Both the position numbers and the translations under genes were made by a program. Shown in pieces: positions 1 through 8,159 of a stretch of DNA of 39,327 bases (its first letter is position 1; every line of letters starts with the position of its first letter). The stretch is from Elusimicrobiota bacterium. GTDB lineage: Bacteria > Elusimicrobiota > Elusimicrobia > Elusimicrobiales > UBA9959. The notes under the pieces are model-generated. The model made no database searches, was not told the origin of the DNA, and saw nothing but the letters and a program-made list of their open reading frames with translations. The stretch lies in NCBI GenBank assembly GCA_012517235.1, contig JAAYVI010000107.1, forward strand, positions 1 to 39,327. Direction: 5' to 3'.

Positions 1-396
1 AAGGTTTCTCAACTGGAATACGATATTTCAAAATTTCCTCAAGGACTAAATACTCAAGTGGGCAACAGAGGATTTTCGGTTTCCGGCGGGCAAAAACAGA
101 GGATATGTTTGGCGAGAGCTTTAATAAAAAATCCGGATTTTCTCATAATAGACGACGCTACCAACGCAATGGACGCTCAAACCGAAGAAAATTTTTGGCG
201 CGACTTCTCGCAGTATTTTTCTTCCTGCGGATGCGTTCTTGCCACCCATAGAACTAAAACTTTGGAAAAAAGCGATCATATAATAGTTTTGGATCAAGGT
301 AAAACGGCCGAGAGCGGAACTCACGAAGATTTGATTTCCCGCGACAGTCTTTATAAGAAGATATACGAAAAAGCAAAGATGGAAGAATCCGAGTAA
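1..396 (+). CDS. ABC exporter, C-terminal part of ATPase domain (5' truncated by window)
   Basis: The open frame runs from base 1, so the start lies outside the window. The visible 131 residues are the second half of an ABC-transporter nucleotide-binding domain: the signature loop SVSGGQKQR, then Walker B FLIIDDATNAMD, a D-loop, and the switch histidine in ATHR. The GGQKQR and DDAT wording is typical of exporter-type (ABCB-like) proteins with fused membrane and ATPase domains. The residue after the Walker B aspartate, normally the catalytic glutamate, is aspartate, as in the degenerate half of heterodimeric exporters such as TM287/288. A partner half-transporter upstream is therefore likely. 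The stop is 2 bp from the stop of the convergent AEC gene. The substrate cannot be inferred. Confidence 0.9.
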   Translation, partial: KVSQLEYDISKFPQGLNTQVGNRGFSVSGGQKQRICLARALIKNPDFLIIDDATNAMDAQTEENFWRDFSQYFSSCGCVLATHRTKTLEKSDHIIVLDQGKTAESGTHEDLISRDSLYKKIYEKAKMEESE

Positions 397-398
397 AA

Positions 399-1313
399 CT
401 AAAATAAAATATCGAATATAAAAGAATAAAGCGGCAATAAAAGAAAATAAAGCAGTGTGGTAAAAATAATACTTTTGGATACCAACTCTTCGTCCAATGT
501 CAATTCTTTTGAAACGATCAAAGCCATTACGGCGGTGGGCATGGCGTGCTGAAGCAAAGAAACCTTATAAAAGACAGTATTTTCCTGGCATAGATAAGAA
601 AAGATAAAGCAAATAAAAGGAAGCGCGATAAGTTTTATAAAAGAAATTCCCAAAAGAGGATTTATAAATCTTTTAAAGGAATATTTTCCGTAAAGAGACA
701 ATCCCAAAGTTATCAAAGAAAGAGGTATTACTGTCTTGCTTATTTCGGAAAGAATATTTTCGGTAAGACCGGTTATCTTAAAATTTAAGAAAGAAACAGC
801 TATTCCGGTCAGAGAACTTGCCAGAACCGGATTCTTGAAAGTGTGTTTCGTAAAAGAGTAAAAAGAAAAAGAATCGTCCGCTATCAGGTTTACAAGCATA
901 AGAGAAAAAGTAAAAATAACCAAATTATGAACGGCCGAAATCATTGCGGCGTATGCTATGGCGTCTTGCGAAAAAAAAGCTTCCGAGGAAGGAATGCCCA
1001 AATAAACCGTATTTCCTAAAACCGAGGTTATTATTAAAGTTCTCGCGTAATTTGCCGAGAGAACTTTAAATTTAAAAAAAATAAATACTGCGATAGATAC
1101 CGCCGTTATCGGCAAAATATTTATCATAGCGGAACAGGTATTAAAGAAACCGAGATCCATAGAAGATGTTTTTAGTATTATAATCGCCGGCAGTCCCAAA
1201 TAGTAAAGATATTTGTTTAGAAAAGACTGTATCTCGTCTTTGTTTTTATTTAAACGTCCGAAAATAAGTCCGGCTAAAATAAAAAAAATTATTTTTAAAA
1301 AAGCATTTAACAT
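399..1313 (-). CDS. AEC (auxin efflux carrier) family permease
   Basis: This 304-residue, almost wholly hydrophobic protein has about ten membrane segments and the AEC-family layout of two five-helix halves. Helix-breaking motifs include GLPAIIILK in the first half and LLQHAMPTAVMALIVSKE near the end, the latter typical of bacterial YfdV/MdcF-like carriers. AEC carriers move organic anions such as malate, malonate or amino-acid-derived acids. The open frame extends upstream into the neighbouring gene. I chose the ATG at 1313 because it begins 2 nt after the upstream stop codon and gives the normal family length. It is the second gene of a two-gene operon with another permease, suggesting related organic or amino acids. 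The exact substrate is unknown. Confidence 0.85.
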   Translation of the reverse strand: MLNAFLKIIFFILAGLIFGRLNKNKDEIQSFLNKYLYYLGLPAIIILKTSSMDLGFFNTCSAMINILPITAVSIAVFIFFKFKVLSANYARTLIITSVLGNTVYLGIPSSEAFFSQDAIAYAAMISAVHNLVIFTFSLMLVNLIADDSFSFYSFTKHTFKNPVLASSLTGIAVSFLNFKITGLTENILSEISKTVIPLSLITLGLSLYGKYSFKRFINPLLGISFIKLIALPFICFIFSYLCQENTVFYKVSLLQHAMPTAVMALIVSKELTLDEELVSKSIIFTTLLYFLLLPLYSFIFDILF

Positions 1314-1315
1314 TT

Positions 1316-2974
1316 TTATCCGGGAAAAAACAATACCAAAAGCTGAGCCGACACAATTCTTAAAAACATAACCCACGGATATACTGAGGCGTAAGAAACC
1401 GAAGCCGCCGAAGAAGGGGAAAGCGAATTGGCAAAAGCCAAAGCCGGAGGATCCGTCATAGAACCGGCCAATGCTCCGCAAAGAGAAAGATAATTGGATT
1501 TATATTTAATCTTCATTATAAGCCCCGCTCCCAAAACCGGTATAAAAGAAATCAGGAAAGCCAATGCGGCTATTTTAAGCCCCGCTCCGTATATTAGCAT
1601 ATGGAAAAAGTTTTCTCCCGATTTAAGTCCTACGCTGGCCAAGAAAAGAACTATTCCTATTTCCCTAATCATCAAATTCCCGGCCGGAGGCATATACCAG
1701 CTTATCGTGCCTATATTTTGAATATTGCTGAAAAATATCGCGGCCAAAAGAGGACCTCCGGCAAGCCCCAATTTAAGAGGTTGAGAGAATCCCGGTATAT
1801 TAAAAGGTATCGAACCGATTATGACGCCGGCTATTATGCCTATAAAAACCGGTATTAACTGAGGATGATTCAGATCTTTTGGCGAGTTACCTAACATAGC
1901 CGAAGCTTTTTTAACGTCCGACTCTTCGCCTACCAAAACTAAATTATCTCCGTACTGAAGCACGTAATCGTCGTTGACCATAAATTCCACATCCGCTCTT
2001 GCCGCTCTTGTGGCTATGACATTGTGAGAAAATATGCCGCTTTCGGAAAGAGTTTTTCCTACCATATTTTTTTTGGATACGATGACTCTCGAATGTATTA
2101 TTTTTCCCGGAAGTTTTCTCAAATCTATTTCGGACAACGAACCGACTATTTTCATAAACTTATCCAGATTTTCTTTTTCGCCTACGGCAAGAATAACATC
2201 TCCCAAAGACAAAATTTCTTCCTCGTGAGCTACCGATACTTTTTCGCCTTTCAATATCCTGGAAACCACTATGTTAAAACTGTCTATGGCGGGTATATCT
2301 TTTATCTTTACGCCGTTTAAATTTTTATTTTCCACCTTTATGCTGTAATTTTCTATTTTTGAAGAAGATAAAGGTCTGGCAAAACCTTCTATATCCGCTT
2401 CCGCTTCTTTCGAAAATAAAGATCTTATCAATATCATAGATAATATTATCGCCGCTATGGCGCCCGGATAAGCCAAAGCATAACCTACGGATATATCGCT
2501 TATCTTTTCCGCAAAAGGAGTGTTCATCATTGTCTGCTGAGCTGCGGCCAAAGAAGGCGTATTGGTTACGGCTCCGCAGTACATTCCTATCGCCGAAGGG
2601 AAATCTATATTAAAAAATTTGGATATGACAACGGTAATAAATATTCCGGAAATTATTATGCCCGTCGCCATAAGATTAAACTTTATTCCGTCTTTTTTAA
2701 AAGAAGATAAAAATCCGGGTCCCACTTGAGTTCCTACGGCGTAAACAAAAAGTATAAGTCCGAATTCTCTTACAAATTCAAGTATTTTTTCGTTGGGTTT
2801 TATTCCGAAATAGGAAAGTATTATTCCCGCAAAAAGAACTCCGGCTATTCCTATGTTTATTTTGAATATTTTTACTTGGCCTATAAATAAGCCTATGGCT
2901 CCCGCCAAAGTTAAAGCGAGAACGGCAAAAGCTACTGATTCCGGTGGGAAGAGAGAGTATATTATGGAGCTCAT
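1316..2974 (-). CDS. AspT/YidE/YbjL-type permease with two RCK_C domains
   Basis: The protein has 552 residues arranged as membrane half, two soluble domains, membrane half. Residues about 10-185 and 375-550 are hydrophobic repeats of the aspartate:alanine antiporter family (TC 2.A.81). Each carries the family's re-entrant motif, seen as CGAVTNTPSLAAA in the first half and GALAGSMTDPPALAFA in the second. Between them lie two TrkA-C/RCK_C-like regulatory domains (about 205-280 and 290-370). Length and order match YidE/YbjL proteins, which are putative amino-acid or dicarboxylate transporters. The ATG at 2974 has no Shine-Dalgarno sequence but lies 6 nt from a -10-like TTTGCTAAAAT, so the mRNA may be leaderless. 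It is followed 2 nt later by the AEC permease gene. Confidence 0.9.
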   Translation of the reverse strand: MSSIIYSLFPPESVAFAVLALTLAGAIGLFIGQVKIFKINIGIAGVLFAGIILSYFGIKPNEKILEFVREFGLILFVYAVGTQVGPGFLSSFKKDGIKFNLMATGIIISGIFITVVISKFFNIDFPSAIGMYCGAVTNTPSLAAAQQTMMNTPFAEKISDISVGYALAYPGAIAAIILSMILIRSLFSKEAEADIEGFARPLSSSKIENYSIKVENKNLNGVKIKDIPAIDSFNIVVSRILKGEKVSVAHEEEILSLGDVILAVGEKENLDKFMKIVGSLSEIDLRKLPGKIIHSRVIVSKKNMVGKTLSESGIFSHNVIATRAARADVEFMVNDDYVLQYGDNLVLVGEESDVKKASAMLGNSPKDLNHPQLIPVFIGIIAGVIIGSIPFNIPGFSQPLKLGLAGGPLLAAIFFSNIQNIGTISWYMPPAGNLMIREIGIVLFLASVGLKSGENFFHMLIYGAGLKIAALAFLISFIPVLGAGLIMKIKYKSNYLSLCGALAGSMTDPPALAFANSLSPSSAASVSYASVYPWVMFLRIVSAQLLVLFFPG

Positions 2975-2980
2975 AAATAA

Positions 2981-2991
2981 ATTTTAGCAAA
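2981..2991 (-). promoter_or_regulatory. Candidate extended -10 promoter for the permease pair
   Basis: Read leftward the sequence is TTTGCTAAAAT, an extended -10 (TG-C-TAAAAT). The hexamer ends 6 nt before the ATG at 2974. Transcription starting at the usual distance would begin at or next to the start codon. No clear -35 hexamer is visible. Confidence 0.45.
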
Positions 2992-3020
2992 TATGAAAAT
3001 TAAAGAAAAAATCCGTTCTT

Positions 3021-3026
3021 TATAAT
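3021..3026 (+). promoter_or_regulatory. Candidate -10 box upstream of the AmpG-like gene
   Basis: A perfect TATAAT lies in the 124-bp divergent spacer between the leftward permease pair and the rightward MFS gene. The -35 region is poor. If used, it would give a leader of about 70 nt with the GGAG ribosome site just before the ATG at 3099. Confidence 0.3.
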
Positions 3027-3098
3027 ATTGTTTTCGCAAAGGTTTTTAAGAGATTAAAAAATTATAAAATAATAAAATGTGTTTAATCGGAGAAAAAA

Positions 3099-4337
3099 AT
3101 GAAAACATATAATAATCCCTGGATTTTTGTGCCTACGGCTTATTTCGCGGAAGGCTTACCTTATATAATAGTTAATTCTTTAGCCGTAATAATTTACAAA
3201 AAAATGAATATTCCCAACGATATTCTGGCTTTTTGGACCAGCCTTTTATATTTGCCTTGGGCTATAAAAATGATCTGGAGTCCTTTCGTAGACATATATT
3301 CCACAAAAAGAAAATGGATACTTTCCACTCAGGTTCTAATGGCGGGCTTTATAGCTTTGGCTTCTTTTTCTTTGGACTCTTCTTCGTTTTTGCTTTGGTC
3401 TATGATAATTTTCAGCGCCTTGGCTTTTCTTTCGGCTACTCACGACGTAGCCGTCGACGGATTTTATATGATATCGATGGACGACAAAGAGCAAGCCTTT
3501 TTTGTAGGAATAAGGGCGTTTGCCTATCGTTTGGCCATGCTTTTTTCTTCGGGGGTTTTGGTCATGTGGGCGGGGAAACTCGAAGCATCTTCGGGAAGCG
3601 TCTCTTATTCGTGGAAAGTTGTTTTGGCGTCCGCCGCTTTTATCATGGCTATGTTAAGCCTTTATCATAGATTTTCTTTGCCTTTTCCCGAAAAAGATTT
3701 AGGAAGCGGTGCTTTTGATTTTTCAAAATATTTTTCTTCTATTTGGTCATACTTTAAACAAGAAAAGATTTTACTGGGAATACTTTTTCTCGTCTTTTTT
3801 AGATTCGGAGAGGCTATGCTTTTAAAAATTTCGGCTCCTTTTCTTTTGGATCCTTTGGAAAAAGGCGGCATAGGGCTTGCCACCGAGCAATACGGATTTG
3901 CCTACGGAACGGCGGGACTAATATGTCTTATAAGCGGAAATCTGATAGGGGCCTGGCTTATATCCAAATTCGGGCTTAAAAAATGCATGTGGCCTTTGGC
4001 TTTGGCTCTGAATGTTCCGGATTTGGTTTATGTTTATATGTCTTATAATTTGGATTTGCCGAAATATTTTGTTTATTTTTTAGTCGCTTTCGAACAATTC
4101 GGTTACGGACTCGGTACCACCGCTTTTATGTACTATATGATACAAATGACGGATGAAAGCAATAAAACCGTTCATTTCGCAATTTCGACGGGAATAATGG
4201 CTTTTGCCATGATGCTGCCCGGCATGGTAAGCGGTAAAATACAGGTGGCGGTAGGATATCCGACTTTTTTTGTCATAGTTTGTCTGGCTACCATACCCGG
4301 GATGCTGCTTATTCCTTTTCTTAAGTATAAAAATTAA
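3099..4337 (+). CDS. AmpG-like MFS permease
   Basis: The protein has 412 residues and about twelve membrane helices. The opening YFAEGLPY, the loop after helix 2 (LPWAIKMIWSPFVD) and the helix-4 motif ATHDVAVDG are hallmarks of the AmpG branch of the major facilitator superfamily. Escherichia coli AmpG imports anhydromuropeptides for peptidoglycan recycling, and related members in other phyla have unproven substrates. GGAG 8 nt before the ATG supports the start. Three bases separate it from the next permease gene, so the two are cotranscribed. No ampD, nagZ or other recycling gene is next to it, so a peptidoglycan role is family-based inference. Confidence 0.8.
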   Translation: MKTYNNPWIFVPTAYFAEGLPYIIVNSLAVIIYKKMNIPNDILAFWTSLLYLPWAIKMIWSPFVDIYSTKRKWILSTQVLMAGFIALASFSLDSSSFLLWSMIIFSALAFLSATHDVAVDGFYMISMDDKEQAFFVGIRAFAYRLAMLFSSGVLVMWAGKLEASSGSVSYSWKVVLASAAFIMAMLSLYHRFSLPFPEKDLGSGAFDFSKYFSSIWSYFKQEKILLGILFLVFFRFGEAMLLKISAPFLLDPLEKGGIGLATEQYGFAYGTAGLICLISGNLIGAWLISKFGLKKCMWPLALALNVPDLVYVYMSYNLDLPKYFVYFLVAFEQFGYGLGTTAFMYYMIQMTDESNKTVHFAISTGIMAFAMMLPGMVSGKIQVAVGYPTFFVIVCLATIPGMLLIPFLKYKN

Positions 4338-4340
4338 AAG

Positions 4341-5363
4341 ATGAATTTTATTTTGCCTTTTTCTTCCGCTTTGCTTTTTGCGGCCGCGGCACCCGCGTCA
4401 AAATATCTTCTTTCCCGGTTTGCCCCGTTTTTCATGGCCGGATTTTCTTATTTTTTCAGCGCGGTCGCGCTGTTTATATTTTATTTAATAAGAAAAACAA
4501 ACGAAGAAAAGATATCGTTTAAAGAAGACGGTTTAAAAATATTTTTAATAATTTTATCCGGAGGAACGCTGGCTCCCCTTTTTATGCTTAAAGGTCTGCA
4601 AATATCGCAGGCTTCCAACGCTTCTCTGCTTTTAAATTTGGAAACGGTTTTTACTTCGCTTATGGCGGTATTTTTTTTGAAAGAAAAAGGGGGAATTAGA
4701 TTCTGGATTTCTTGTATTCTGATATTTTTATCCGCAATAATTCTATCGTTCGAACCCGGAAAAGATTTTTCTTTTAATATGGGAGCGGTTTTTATATCGG
4801 CCGCGGCGCTTATGTGGGCTTTGGATAATAATCTTACCGCCTCTTTATCGCTTAAAGATCCCGTATCGATCGCTTTTATAAAAGGATTGGCCGGAGGCGG
4901 GATAAATATATTTTTTTCTCTAATTACATCCGAAGAAAACAAGCTTTCTTTTTTACCGTTCTTTTTTCTTTTTCTTTTGGGCGCTTTTTCCTACGGCTTA
5001 AGCTTGGTTTTAATGATATATTCTCAAAGAAAAATAGGGGCCGCAAGAACGGGAATAATTTTCGGGTCTTATCCGATAATAAGTTTTTTGCTTTCGATAT
5101 TATTTCTCGACGAAAAGATAAGCGGCAAAGCGGTATCGGCTTTTGTTTTGACTTGCGCGGCTTTTTATTTGACATATACGGAAAGGCATTCTCATAAACA
5201 TGTTCATGAAAAAATTTCTCACTCCCATAAACACAATCACGAAGACGGACATCACGAACACAAACATCAGACTTTTCAAGGAGAACATTCGCACGAACAT
5301 TTTCATAATTTTACGATTCACGAGCACGAACATAAAGACGACTATCATCATAAACATCATTAG
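4341..5363 (+). CDS. EamA/DMT-family permease with histidine-rich C-terminal tail
   Basis: The protein has 340 residues. Residues 1 to about 280 form ten membrane helices in two EamA repeats, as in drug/metabolite transporters such as RhaT and YdcZ-like exporters. The first repeat ends around LIFLSAIILSFEP and the second around VLTCAAFYLTYTE. The last 59 residues are a hydrophilic tail with 23 histidines in HxH, HEH and HH patterns, far longer than the family needs. Such tails bind Zn, Ni, Co or Cu ions, so the protein may transport, sense or buffer a metal. The gene begins 3 nt after the AmpG-like gene and precedes the ferredoxin. The metal link is inference, while the EamA fold is firm. Confidence 0.85.
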   Translation: MNFILPFSSALLFAAAAPASKYLLSRFAPFFMAGFSYFFSAVALFIFYLIRKTNEEKISFKEDGLKIFLIILSGGTLAPLFMLKGLQISQASNASLLLNLETVFTSLMAVFFLKEKGGIRFWISCILIFLSAIILSFEPGKDFSFNMGAVFISAAALMWALDNNLTASLSLKDPVSIAFIKGLAGGGINIFFSLITSEENKLSFLPFFFLFLLGAFSYGLSLVLMIYSQRKIGAARTGIIFGSYPIISFLLSILFLDEKISGKAVSAFVLTCAAFYLTYTERHSHKHVHEKISHSHKHNHEDGHHEHKHQTFQGEHSHEHFHNFTIHEHEHKDDYHHKHH

Positions 5364-5386
5364 TTTTTTATTTTTTAGTTTTTATG

Positions 5387-5392
5387 TATAAT
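5387..5392 (+). promoter_or_regulatory. Candidate -10 box for the ferredoxin gene
   Basis: A perfect TATAAT preceded directly by TG lies in the 58-bp gap between the permease stop codon and the ferredoxin start. It would start transcription near 5399, giving a leader of about 23 nt that contains the strong ribosome site. The -35 region is a T-rich run without a clear hexamer. Confidence 0.45.
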
Positions 5393-5421
5393 TTTATTAA
5401 GGTATTTTTTAGGAGGTGAAG

Positions 5422-5604
5422 ATGAAAGCTTCTGTAGATAAAGATACTTGCATAGGCTGCGGTTTATGCGTAAACGATTGTCCCGAGGTTTTTGAAATGC
5501 AGGGCGATAAAGCCGTGGTTAAATCGGATGTGCCCGCCGGAAAAGAAGATTCTTGCAAAACCGCGGCGGCAAATTGTCCCGTACAAGCCATTAAATGCGA
5601 ATAA
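5422..5604 (+). CDS. Ferredoxin, single [4Fe-4S] cluster
   Basis: This is a 60-residue small soluble electron carrier. Cysteines at 10, 13, 16 (CIGCGLC) and 52 (NCP) fit the four ligands of one [4Fe-4S] cluster. Cys20 and Cys45 sit where the Thermotoga maritima ferredoxin has its structural disulfide pair, and length and spacing match that group closely. The ATG at 5422 is preceded by AGGAGGTGA, the best ribosome site in the window. An in-frame GTG at 5416 overlaps that site and is rejected. The gene is followed by an intrinsic terminator, so it is mainly monocistronic. Its redox partner is not evident here, though pyruvate:ferredoxin oxidoreductase or a hydrogenase would be usual in a fermenter. 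Confidence 0.95.
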   Translation: MKASVDKDTCIGCGLCVNDCPEVFEMQGDKAVVKSDVPAGKEDSCKTAAANCPVQAIKCE

Positions 5605-5612
5605 GAGCGTTT

Positions 5613-5621
5613 TGATATAAA
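5613..5621 (+). promoter_or_regulatory. Candidate extended -10 for the cation efflux gene, just before a terminator
   Basis: TGATATAAA is an extended -10 (TG-A-TATAAA) just past the ferredoxin stop codon. Initiation about 7 nt downstream would fall near 5628, inside the left arm of the terminator hairpin. A transcript starting there would lack most of that arm and could not fold it. The -35 region is weak. Confidence 0.35.
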
Positions 5622-5622
5622 G

Positions 5623-5647
5623 AACGCCCCGAAAGGGGCGTTTTTTC
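5623..5647 (+). terminator. Intrinsic terminator after the ferredoxin gene
   Basis: AACGCCCC, a GAAA tetraloop and GGGGCGTT form a perfect 8-bp GC-rich stem, followed by a run of six T. It starts 18 nt after the ferredoxin stop codon. It ends 3-4 nt before the next start codon, which is unusually close. This is the only textbook rho-independent terminator I found in the window. Confidence 0.9.
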
Positions 5648-5650
5648 TTT

Positions 5651-6580
5651 ATGGATAGCAATTCAAAAAAAGTAAACATAGTAAAACTATCTGTTTTTTC
5701 GAATAGTTTCTTGGTAGTTTCTAAGCTTATAATAGGTATAATCATAGGTTCGGTATCGGTTATTTCCGAAGCGATACATTCCGCGATAGACCTTGTCGCG
5801 GCTTTAATAGCTTTTTTTGCGGTTAAAAATTCCAATAAACCTCCCGACGAAGAACATAGATTCGGACACGGAAAGATAGAAAATATATCCGGATTTATCG
5901 AAGCCATACTTATTTTCATTGCGGCGGTTTGGATAATATACGAAGCGGTAAAGAAATTAATATATCCAGGAAACATAGAGCAAATAGGATGGGGAATACT
6001 CGTTATGTTTGTTTCTTCGGCTTTAAATTTTTATGTTTCGAGAAAACTGATGAAAACGGCTCTGGAAACCGATTCTATAGCCATAAAAGCCGATGCCGTT
6101 CATCTTATGACGGACGTATATACTTCTTTGGGAGTGGCGGTTTCTCTTTTTATTATCTGGATTATGGAATATATTTTTAAAGGCAATCATTTTCATTGGC
6201 TCGATCCTTTATGCGCCATAGGCGTGGCATTGCTTATATTTAAAGCCGCATGGGATTTGACGAAAGAATCTTTTAAAGATTTAATGGACTCTTCTTTGGA
6301 TAAAGAAGAAATATCTAAAATAAAATCTGCCATAGATTCCTTGGAAATATCGGTCGGATATAAAAGTCTAAAAACAAGAAAATCCGGAAATGAAAAATTT
6401 GTGGAGATGGATTTGGTTTTCCCGAAAGAAGTATCTCTTCTAAAGGCTCACGAAGAGACCGATAAATTAACGGCCTCAATAAAAGAAAAAATACCCAATT
6501 CGCATGTTATAGTTCATATGGAACCTTGCCTCGATCCCTGTCCGAAATCATGCGAGCCTAATTGTAAAAAAAACGCTTAA
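5651..6580 (+). CDS. Cation diffusion facilitator (CDF) family metal efflux protein
   Basis: The protein has 309 residues: six membrane helices (about 10-205) and a C-terminal cytoplasmic dimerisation domain ending in HVIVHMEP. The metal site pairs HSAID in helix 2 with HLMTD in helix 5, the HxxxD pair expected for zinc-type CDF exporters such as ZitB or YiiP relatives. The loop FRFGHGKIE is also characteristic. An extra tail after residue 290 carries four cysteines (CLDPCPKSCEPNC), a possible additional metal site. The ATG at 5651 has no normally spaced ribosome site. GGGG inside the preceding hairpin, 11-14 nt away, is the only candidate. It lies near the histidine-tailed permease, so metal handling may be shared. 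Zinc, iron or manganese are possible substrates. Confidence 0.9.
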   Translation: MDSNSKKVNIVKLSVFSNSFLVVSKLIIGIIIGSVSVISEAIHSAIDLVAALIAFFAVKNSNKPPDEEHRFGHGKIENISGFIEAILIFIAAVWIIYEAVKKLIYPGNIEQIGWGILVMFVSSALNFYVSRKLMKTALETDSIAIKADAVHLMTDVYTSLGVAVSLFIIWIMEYIFKGNHFHWLDPLCAIGVALLIFKAAWDLTKESFKDLMDSSLDKEEISKIKSAIDSLEISVGYKSLKTRKSGNEKFVEMDLVFPKEVSLLKAHEETDKLTASIKEKIPNSHVIVHMEPCLDPCPKSCEPNCKKNA

Positions 6581-6591
6581 TTTTATCGCTT

Positions 6592-6621
6592 TTGACATCT
6601 AAAATATAATATAATTACAAT
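6592..6621 (+). promoter_or_regulatory. Sigma-70-type promoter of the HEAT-repeat gene
   Basis: TTGACA (6592-6597), 18 bp, then TACAAT (6616-6621). Two overlapping TATAAT sequences lie inside the spacer. The predicted start near 6628 gives a leader of about 16 nt with a GGGGAGGGG ribosome site. The 18-bp spacing recurs at clpB, tRNA-Lys and nuoA. Confidence 0.65.
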
Positions 6622-6643
6622 ATTCGACAACGGGGAGGGGCGA

Positions 6644-7048
6644 ATGGAAAATATAGAAAATCTAATATCTTGTTTAAAATCGGAAGATCCTAAGGTCAGG
6701 ATACAAGCGGCAAAGGATTTGGGAGCTATGGGCGACAAAGCGGCTCAAGCATCCGGTTTATTAGCCTCGGCTTTGGACGATATATGGATACAAAAAAGCG
6801 CTTTTTGGGCCTTATGCCAAATGACATCGGCTTTATCTTATTGCGTGGTAGAATTAGGGGAAAAACTTAAAAGCGAGGACGACTTTGCGAGAGAATCGGC
6901 CGCACAATTAATAGGATATTGCGGGAAAGATGCCATGCCTTACATGGATACTCTAAAGAATTTGGCTAAAAACGATTCTTCCCTATCTATTAGAGAGAAG
7001 GCCAAAGAAAGTTTTTTTAAAATAGATCCGGACGCATTGCTGGATTGA
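6644..7048 (+). CDS. Small HEAT-repeat protein
   Basis: The protein has 134 residues and no signal peptide or membrane segment. It contains three to four helical repeats of the PBS-lyase/HEAT type: ENLISCLKSEDPKVRIQAAKDLGAMG is followed by related units with DDIWIQKSAFWALCQM, DDFARESAAQLIGYCG and SLSIREKAKESFFKI. Such proteins are protein-interaction scaffolds, and no enzymatic role is implied. The purine-rich GGGGAGGGG just before the ATG and the good promoter upstream suggest solid expression as a single gene. The stop lies 4 bp from the stop of the convergent malK. The partner is unknown. Confidence 0.8.
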   Translation: MENIENLISCLKSEDPKVRIQAAKDLGAMGDKAAQASGLLASALDDIWIQKSAFWALCQMTSALSYCVVELGEKLKSEDDFARESAAQLIGYCGKDAMPYMDTLKNLAKNDSSLSIREKAKESFFKIDPDALLD

Positions 7049-7052
7049 ACTG

Positions 7053-8150
7053 TTAAGGATTTATTCTTTTTTCCGTAATGGCGTCAAATATGTGTATATT
7101 CTTGTAATTTAAAGAAAATTCGGCTTTGGCGTTGGGGGACAAGTCTCCGAAAGCTTCGCCTACCGCCAAAATTCTTTGTTCTCCCATTTTTAAATATATA
7201 TTTTCTCTATGTCCCAATAATTCTATTACTTCTACGACCGCGGAAAGTTTATGAGCATGATCTATTTTGGCCGAATCTAAAACTATGTCGTCGGGTCTTA
7301 TGCCGAGTATTACTTCTTTGCCCGAATATTTTTCGGCCTCGGGAAAAGAAAACATAGGCAAAAATATTTTCGCATCATTGTTTTCAAAATAAAAAAAATC
7401 TCCTTCGAATTTTATTTTTCCTTTTAGGAAGTTCATCGTGGGACTTCCTATAAAACCGGCGACAAAAGCGTTTTGAGGCTTTCTATAAACGTCCAAAGGG
7501 GTGCCGTTTTGTTGAACTATTCCTTTATTCATAACCACTATCCTGCCGGCCAATGTCATGGCTTCGACTTGATCGTGAGTCACGTATACTATGGTGGAAT
7601 TTAAGTTTTGGTATAGTTTGGCTATCTCTATTCTCATTTCTTCTCTTAACTTTGCGTCCAAATTGGACAAAGGTTCGTCGAAAAGAAAAACTTTCGGTTT
7701 TCTTACTATTGCTCTTCCTATGGCTACCCTCTGTCTTTGCCCGCCGGAGAGTTGTCTGGGCATTCTGTTAAGCAATTTTTCCAGCTGAAGTATGGTCGCG
7801 GCTTCTTTTACTCTCTTTTCTATTTCTTCTTTGGGAAATCTCTTTAGTTTAAGCGCGAAACTCATATTTTCCCTTACCGTCATATGAGGATAAAGGGCGT
7901 AATCTTGAAAAACCATGGCTATCTCTCTTTTGGACGGGGGTAAATCGTTAACTTTTATATTGTCTATTTCTATGTCGCCGGAAGTTATCTCTTCCAATCC
8001 GGCCAAAAGCCTGAGCAAAGTGGTTTTTCCGCATCCGCTCGGGCCCACGACGACCACAAACTCATGATCTTTTATTTCAAGATTTACATTATCCAAAATC
8101 AAATTGTCGTTATATTTTTTAACTATATTTTTAAAATTTACAGAAGCCAT
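7053..8150 (-). CDS. malK: Sugar ABC importer ATPase, MalK/UgpC/MsmX type
   Basis: The protein has 365 residues. The ATPase domain shows Walker [10 protein letters not shown] (about 37-45), a Q-loop in [12 protein letters not shown], signature LSGGQRQR, Walker [14 protein letters not shown] with intact catalytic glutamate, and switch histidine in YVTHDQ. From about residue 235 a TOBE/OB-fold regulatory region follows, with GIRPDDIVL as its landmark. It powers uptake of oligosaccharides through the MalF/MalG pair encoded just upstream. The start is set by AAGGAG, which overlaps the malG stop codon 9 nt before the ATG. It is the last gene of the operon. MalK-type ATPases often serve several sugar importers, so the symbol reflects family and context, not proven maltose use. 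Confidence 0.93.
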   Translation of the reverse strand: MASVNFKNIVKKYNDNLILDNVNLEIKDHEFVVVVGPSGCGKTTLLRLLAGLEEITSGDIEIDNIKVNDLPPSKREIAMVFQDYALYPHMTVRENMSFALKLKRFPKEEIEKRVKEAATILQLEKLLNRMPRQLSGGQRQRVAIGRAIVRKPKVFLFDEPLSNLDAKLREEMRIEIAKLYQNLNSTIVYVTHDQVEAMTLAGRIVVMNKGIVQQNGTPLDVYRKPQNAFVAGFIGSPTMNFLKGKIKFEGDFFYFENNDAKIFLPMFSFPEAEKYSGKEVILGIRPDDIVLDSAKIDHAHKLSAVVEVIELLGHRENIYLKMGEQRILAVGEAFGDLSPNAKAEFSLNYKNIHIFDAITEKRINP

Positions 8151-8159
8151 AAAATCTCC

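Noticed and set aside
5100-5360. Minus-strand frame rich in Met, Phe and Val opposite the histidine tail
   Set aside because: It is the mirror of the His codons on the other strand, with no start signals; a shadow frame.
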